A stretch of DNA of 64,000 bases, taken from positions 868,001 through 932,000 of the forward strand of contig NZ_JAENZZ010000001.1 of assembly GCF_016612865.1 (NCBI RefSeq). Reading direction: 5' to 3'. The translations under genes and the position numbers were made by a program. Origin of the DNA: Blastococcus sp. TML/M2B. Lineage in GTDB: Bacteria; Actinomycetota; Actinomycetes; Mycobacteriales; Geodermatophilaceae. The notes under the pieces were generated by a model. That model made no database searches. It had not been told where the DNA came from and worked only from the letters and a program-made list of their open reading frames with translations. Positions 60,104-64,000 of the stretch are shown here, piece after piece; positions within the stretch are counted from its first letter, which is position 1; the number at the start of each line of letters is the position of its first letter.

Positions 60104-61690
60104 CTAGCCGGCGTGCACGAGGGCCTCGCCCTCGGCCGGCAGGTCCTCCTTGGTCGCCTTGATCAGCACCGCGGCGACGACGGCGCCCAGCACCAGCAGC
60201 ACCGAGGCCCAGGTGAAGGCCGTGGTGTAGCCCTCGACCTGCGCCGCGAGGCCGACCCGCGCGTCCTGCGGGTCGGCGCCGCCGGCGATCGCGTCGGCGG
60301 TGGAGGAGCTGATCGCCGCCACCGACAGCGAGGCGAGGACGGCGGTGCCGATGGAGGCACCCACCTGCTGGGTGGCGTTGAGCATCGCGCTCGCCGCACC
60401 CGCGTCGTGCTCGCCGGCACCCACCAGCGCCAGGTTCGACAGCGGCACGAAGGTGAAGCCCAGGCCCAGGCCCAGCAGCACCTGGCCCGGGAACGGCAGC
60501 GCCCAGAAGCTGGTGTCCAGGTCGACGAACGACAGCGTGAACAGCCCGGACGCGGCCAGCAGCCCACCGGCGACCATGAGCGGCCTGGGCCCGATCCTCG
60601 GCAGCAGCGCGCTGGAGGCGCCCGCCGCGATGAAGACGCCCAGGCTGACCGGCAGCGAGGCCACGCCCGCGACCACCGGCTCGTACCCGAGCACCTGCTG
60701 GAAGTACAGGCTGAGGAAGAAGAAGGCGCCGATGAGGCCGGCGCCGACCAGTGTGGAGGTCAGGAACGCCCCGCCGCGGTTGCGGTCGAGCACGATGCGC
60801 ATCGGCAGCAGCGGGTTGCGGGTGCGCAGCTCGAGCACCACGAACCCGACGACGAGCAGCAGCCCGGCGACGATGAACAGCCAGGCCGGGCCGTCGGACC
60901 AGCCGCTGGCCGCCGTCACCATCTCGCCGCCCCCGCGGGCGTTGGCCTCCGCGGCCTCCGCCGCGTTGGACTGCGCGGCCTCGGAGACGCGGGTGAAGCC
61001 GTAGACGATCGAGGCCAGGCCGAGGGTGACCAGCACCGCGCCGGGGATGTCGTAGCTGGTGTCACCGGGCGCCCTGCTCTCCGGCACGACCGGGATGGCC
61101 AGCACGATGGCGAGCAGCGCCACGGGCAGGTTCACCCAGAAGCACCAGCGCCAGTCGGCGTACTCGGTGAGGACGCCGCCGAGCAGCAGGCCGATCGCGG
61201 CGCCACCGCCGGCGATCGCGCCGTAGACGCCGAAGGCCTTCGCGCGCTCCTTGGGCTCGGTGAACAGCACGGTGATCAGCGCCAGCGAGGCGGGGGCGAG
61301 CAGCGCGCCGAAGACGCCCTGCAGGGCGCGGGCGCCGAACAGCATCGCCTCGTTCTGCGCGAAGCCACCCAGCGCGGAGGCGGCGGCGAAGCCGGCGGCG
61401 CCGACCAGGTAGGTGCGCTTGCGGCCCCAGAAGTCGGCGATGCGGCCGCCGAGGAGCAGGAAGCCGCCGAAGGTCAGCGTGTAGGCGGTGACGATCCACT
61501 GCTGCGAGGCGGTGCTGATGCCCAGGTCGTCGGTGACGGCCGGGAGTGCGATGTTGACGATCGTGGCGTCGAGGATGACCAGCAGGACGGTCATGGCGAT
61601 GACGCCCAGCGCCAGCCATCGGCGCTCGTAGGGCTCCTCGGCGGGGGCCTGCGCGCCGGCGGCGGAGGCGGGTCGTTCGGGGTGGGTCAC
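60104..61690 (-). CDS. MFS transporter, DHA2 (EmrB/QacA-like) drug efflux
   Basis: The 528-aa carrier has fourteen hydrophobic spans and DHA2 motifs: LDATIVNIALPAVTDDLG, GGRIADFWGRKRTY (motif A), GPRPLMVAG and a C-motif-like AGGGAAIGLLLGGVL. It likely exports drugs or a natural product. The GTG at 61690 follows GAGGACC; the upstream in-frame extension is not protein-like. No regulator is adjacent. Confidence 0.92.
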   Translation of the reverse strand: MTHPERPASAAGAQAPAEEPYERRWLALGVIAMTVLLVILDATIVNIALPAVTDDLGISTASQQWIVTAYTLTFGGFLLLGGRIADFWGRKRTYLVGAAGFAAASALGGFAQNEAMLFGARALQGVFGALLAPASLALITVLFTEPKERAKAFGVYGAIAGGGAAIGLLLGGVLTEYADWRWCFWVNLPVALLAIVLAIPVVPESRAPGDTSYDIPGAVLVTLGLASIVYGFTRVSEAAQSNAAEAAEANARGGGEMVTAASGWSDGPAWLFIVAGLLLVVGFVVLELRTRNPLLPMRIVLDRNRGGAFLTSTLVGAGLIGAFFFLSLYFQQVLGYEPVVAGVASLPVSLGVFIAAGASSALLPRIGPRPLMVAGGLLAASGLFTLSFVDLDTSFWALPFPGQVLLGLGLGFTFVPLSNLALVGAGEHDAGAASAMLNATQQVGASIGTAVLASLSVAAISSSTADAIAGGADPQDARVGLAAQVEGYTTAFTWASVLLVLGAVVAAVLIKATKEDLPAEGEALVHAG

Positions 61691-61768
61691 GAGGTCCTCA
61701 TCGGTCGTTCGGGTGGGGCGGGTTCGCCGGCCGAGGGGAGCGCCGGGGCCGCCTGCGACCATGGGGCC

Positions 61769-62278
61769 GTGCCGGTCTCCCTGGTGATCACCTCGGACAC
61801 GCACGTCCCGAAGCGGTCGCGCGATCTGCCGCATTCCCTGTGGACGGCGATTTCCTCCGCCGATGTGGTGATCCACGCAGGTGACTGGGTCGACGTCGCG
61901 CTGCTGGACCTCCTCGAGGAGCGCTCGCGCCGGCTGGTGGCCGTGCACGGCAACAACGACCACGGTGTGCTCCGCGAGCGGCTGCCCGAGGTCGCGCGCG
62001 TGGAGCTGGAGGGGCTGCGGTTCGCCGTCGTCCACGAGACCGGCGACGCGAAGGGCCGGGAGGCCCGCTGCGCGGCGCGCTTCCCCGGCACCGACGTCCT
62101 CGTCTTCGGGCACAGCCACATCCCCTGGGACACGACGGCCCCCACCGGGCTCCGGCTGCTCAACCCGGGCTCGCCGACCGACCGGCGGCGGCAGCCGCAC
62201 GGCACCTTCCTCACCGCGGTCGCGGACGCCGGCCGGCTGCGGGACGTCGTCCTGCACGCGGTGCCGCCGCGCGCATGA
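61769..62278 (+). CDS. Metallophosphoesterase, YfcE/MJ0936 family
   Basis: The 169-aa enzyme has the calcineurin-like metal motifs: SDTHV, HAGDWVD, VHGNND and FGHSHIPWD. It hydrolyses phosphodiesters with two metal ions; the cellular substrate is unknown. GTG start. It overlaps the next gene by ATGA, suggesting a shared transcript. Confidence 0.92.
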   Translation: MPVSLVITSDTHVPKRSRDLPHSLWTAISSADVVIHAGDWVDVALLDLLEERSRRLVAVHGNNDHGVLRERLPEVARVELEGLRFAVVHETGDAKGREARCAARFPGTDVLVFGHSHIPWDTTAPTGLRLLNPGSPTDRRRQPHGTFLTAVADAGRLRDVVLHAVPPRA

Positions 62279-63141
62279 GCACCCGCCCCCCGCTGCCCGC
62301 GGCCGCCGTCGCCGTCCTGGCCTGCCCCGTCTGCGCCGCGTCGCTGGCGGTGGGTGAGGGCGGCGACGTGCTGCGCTGCCCCGCCGGGCACTCGTTCGAC
62401 CGCGCGCGCCAGGGGCACGTCACGCTGCTGCCGCCCGGGCACCGCGCGCCCTCGGGCGACTCGGCCGAGATGGTGGCCGACCGGATCGCCTTCCTCGCCG
62501 CCGGCCACTACGCCGGCGTCAGCGCCGCGCTCGGGGATGCCGTGCTCGACGCCGGTGGGGCGCCGCCCGCGCGGCTGCTGGACCTGGGCGGGGGCACCGG
62601 CCAGCACCTGGCCGCCGTCCTCGACCGGCTCCCGGCCGCGGCCGGGGTCGTGCTGGACTCCTCGCCCTACGCCGCCCGCCGGGCCGCCCGCGCGCACCCG
62701 CGGGCGCTGGCCGTCGTCGCCGACACCTGGGCCCGGCTGCCGGTGCGCGACGGGGGAGCGGACCGCGTCCTGGTCGTGTTCGCCCCGCGCAACGGCCCGG
62801 AGATCGCCCGCGTGCTCGCCCCGGAGGGCCGGCTGGTCGTGGTCACGCCGGCCGCCGAGCACCTCGGCGAGCTGGTCGAGCCGCTCGGGCTGTTGCGCGT
62901 GGACCCGGACAAGGCGGCCCGGCTCGCCGGCGCCCTCGAACCGCACCTCGCACCGGTCTCCCGGACGGCCCGCCGCGACGTGCTGCGGCTGGACCACGCC
63001 GCCGTCGGCACCCTGGTCGGGATGGGGCCGCACGCCCGCCACCTCCCGGCCGGCGTCCGCGCCGCCCAGCTGGCCGCCCTGCCCGAGCAGGTCGAGGTCA
63101 CCGTCGCCGTCGACGTCGCGGTCTACCGCCGCGCCGGCTGA
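62275..63141 (+). CDS. RlmA-like 23S rRNA guanine methyltransferase
   Basis: The 288-aa protein has an N-terminal zinc site (CPVC, then C35 and H39 in LRCPAGHSF) followed by DRARQGHVTLL. A class I SAM domain follows, with LLDLGGGTGQHLAAV and an FAPRNGPEIARVL segment. This layout matches RlmA(I)/(II), which methylates a guanine in helix 35 of 23S rRNA. Whether it is the G745 or G748 type is not clear. Co-translated with the phosphoesterase. Confidence 0.88.
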   Translation: MSTRPPLPAAAVAVLACPVCAASLAVGEGGDVLRCPAGHSFDRARQGHVTLLPPGHRAPSGDSAEMVADRIAFLAAGHYAGVSAALGDAVLDAGGAPPARLLDLGGGTGQHLAAVLDRLPAAAGVVLDSSPYAARRAARAHPRALAVVADTWARLPVRDGGADRVLVVFAPRNGPEIARVLAPEGRLVVVTPAAEHLGELVEPLGLLRVDPDKAARLAGALEPHLAPVSRTARRDVLRLDHAAVGTLVGMGPHARHLPAGVRAAQLAALPEQVEVTVAVDVAVYRRAG

Positions 63142-63231
63142 CCCGCGGCCCGGCCCGGACGACGGCGCCCCGCGACGCGCCCGCCCCGTCCCGCGGCAGG
63201 GTCGGCGGAGGGCCCGTCTAAGCTGCCGGAC

Positions 63232-64000
63232 GTGACGATTGCACCGGCGCCCATCGTGAGTCGGCCGAGCCCGGCTCATGTGGTCGAGAAGGGCTCGCGG
63301 CTGTCCAACCTGCTGCGGACCACCGACCACAAGACCATCGGCCTGATGTACCTGACGACGTCGTTCGTCTTCTTCATCCTGGGTGGCCTGATGGCCATGC
63401 TGATCCGGGCGGAGCTGGCCCGACCGGAACTGCAGTTTCTGTCGCCGGAGCAGTACAACCAGCTGTTCACGATGCACGGCACGCTGATGCTGCTGATGTT
63501 CGCGACGCCGCTGTTCTTCGCGTTCTCGAACCTGATCATGCCGCTGCAGATCGGTGCGCCGGACGTCGCGTTCCCGCGGCTGAACGCCTTCTCCTTCTGG
63601 CTGTTCCTCATCGGGTCGCTGATCGTGGTGTCGAGCTTCGCGACCCCGGGTGGCGCGCCGGACTTCGGCTGGACGGCCTACACGCCGCTGTCGAACGTGG
63701 CGCACAGCCCCGGCGTCGGCGGCAACCTGTGGATCGGCGGCCTGGCCGTCAGCGGCCTGGGCACGATCCTCGGTGGCGTCAACTTCATCGCCACGATCAT
63801 CTGCCTGCGCGCTCCGGGCATGACGATGTTCCGGATGCCGATCTTCACCTGGAACACCCTGGTGACGTCGGTCCTGATCCTGCTGGCGTTCCCGATCCTG
63901 ACCGCGGCCCTGATGGGGCTGCTGCTGGACCGCAACCTCGGGTCGCTGATCTACTCCGCCGAGAACGGCGGGCCGATGCTGTGGCATGCGCACCTGTTCT
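63232..64000 (+). CDS. ctaD: Cytochrome c oxidase subunit I, 5' part
   Basis: Reading from the GTG gives [20 protein letters not shown] and then [20 protein letters not shown]. The [15 protein letters not shown] motif (haem a ligand His), [20 protein letters not shown] and [13 protein letters not shown] also follow. This is the haem-copper oxidase subunit I of the terminal aa3 oxidase. The gene runs off the window edge with 256 codons present. No clear ribosome site lies directly upstream, so the start is the least certain part. Confidence 0.93.
   Translation, partial: MTIAPAPIVSRPSPAHVVEKGSRLSNLLRTTDHKTIGLMYLTTSFVFFILGGLMAMLIRAELARPELQFLSPEQYNQLFTMHGTLMLLMFATPLFFAFSNLIMPLQIGAPDVAFPRLNAFSFWLFLIGSLIVVSSFATPGGAPDFGWTAYTPLSNVAHSPGVGGNLWIGGLAVSGLGTILGGVNFIATIICLRAPGMTMFRMPIFTWNTLVTSVLILLAFPILTAALMGLLLDRNLGSLIYSAENGGPMLWHAHLF

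Noticed and set aside
1-64000. tRNA, rRNA or CRISPR array
   Set aside because: No cloverleaf-like segment with a T-loop, no ribosomal RNA segment and no regularly spaced repeats were recognised by eye; a covariance-model scan would be decisive.

Overview
The window is very GC-rich DNA with densely packed, often ATGA-overlapping genes, many GTG starts and strong GGAGG-type ribosome sites. Gene content (TasA/SipW pair, IdeR-type iron boxes, DUF3618 operon, deazaflavin-dependent oxidoreductase, actinobacterial cytochrome oxidase genes) points to a high-GC actinobacterium. The set resembles Geodermatophilaceae (Blastococcus, Geodermatophilus or Modestobacter); that family assignment is inference.

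Left part (about 1-15,240) is accessory DNA, visibly lower in GC across about 6.6-14.2 kb. It carries an Mrr-type restriction nuclease, a MobF/TraA-like relaxase-helicase broken by an IS256-family element (2139-3623, 8-bp target duplication), a PD-(D/E)XK protein of unknown role, and a complete type II CBASS anti-phage operon. The operon runs on the minus strand: a 39-aa basic protein, CD-NTase, E2, E1, JAB peptidase (Cap3) and a TIR-SAVED effector. It is flanked by a divergent XRE repressor and ImmA/IrrE-type protease pair matching CapH/CapP. A small membrane protein typical of actinobacterial conjugative elements and a frameshifted helix-turn-helix gene close the island. No integrase or tRNA is seen, so the element probably extends left of the window.

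From 15,432 onward the content looks chromosomal. 15.4-22.2 kb: secreted propeller/PKD protein, NERD protein, peptide-binding lipoprotein, a methyltransferase and a histidine phosphatase. 22.3-25.8 kb: enoyl-CoA hydratase, alpha/beta hydrolase, and a gluconate kinase/permease operon. 25.8-31.0 kb: orphan FlbD-like protein, a three-gene membrane/cupredoxin cluster and a divergent MerR regulator. 31.0-33.9 kb: iron genes (siderophore reductase, siderophore-binding lipoprotein, bacterioferritin and its ferredoxin) with two IdeR/DtxR-type boxes.

33.9-40.5 kb: PEP-mutase-like and PHP enzymes, an OmpR-type response regulator, then a TasA/SipW secretion cluster with a receiver-degenerate-Hpt protein and a PAS histidine kinase. 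40.6-42.7 kb: envelope-stress-like DUF3618/holin operon. 42.9-50.7 kb: enoyl-CoA hydratase, zinc peptidase, YgiB/YgiC-like pair, deazaflavin oxidoreductase, winged-helix protein, small proteins and an ABC-F ATPase. 50.8-64.0 kb: DUF4190 protein, sugar-lactone oxidase, aldo-keto reductase, MFS pumps, zinc alcohol dehydrogenase, M23 peptidase, cation efflux, CtaG-like protein, metallophosphoesterase, RlmA-like methyltransferase and the start of ctaD.

Several genes (NERD protein, methyltransferase twice, HTH gene, ABC-F, and possibly CBASS E2/E1) are split by what looks like a single extra base, so read quality should be checked before calling them pseudogenes. No tRNA, rRNA or CRISPR array was recognised.
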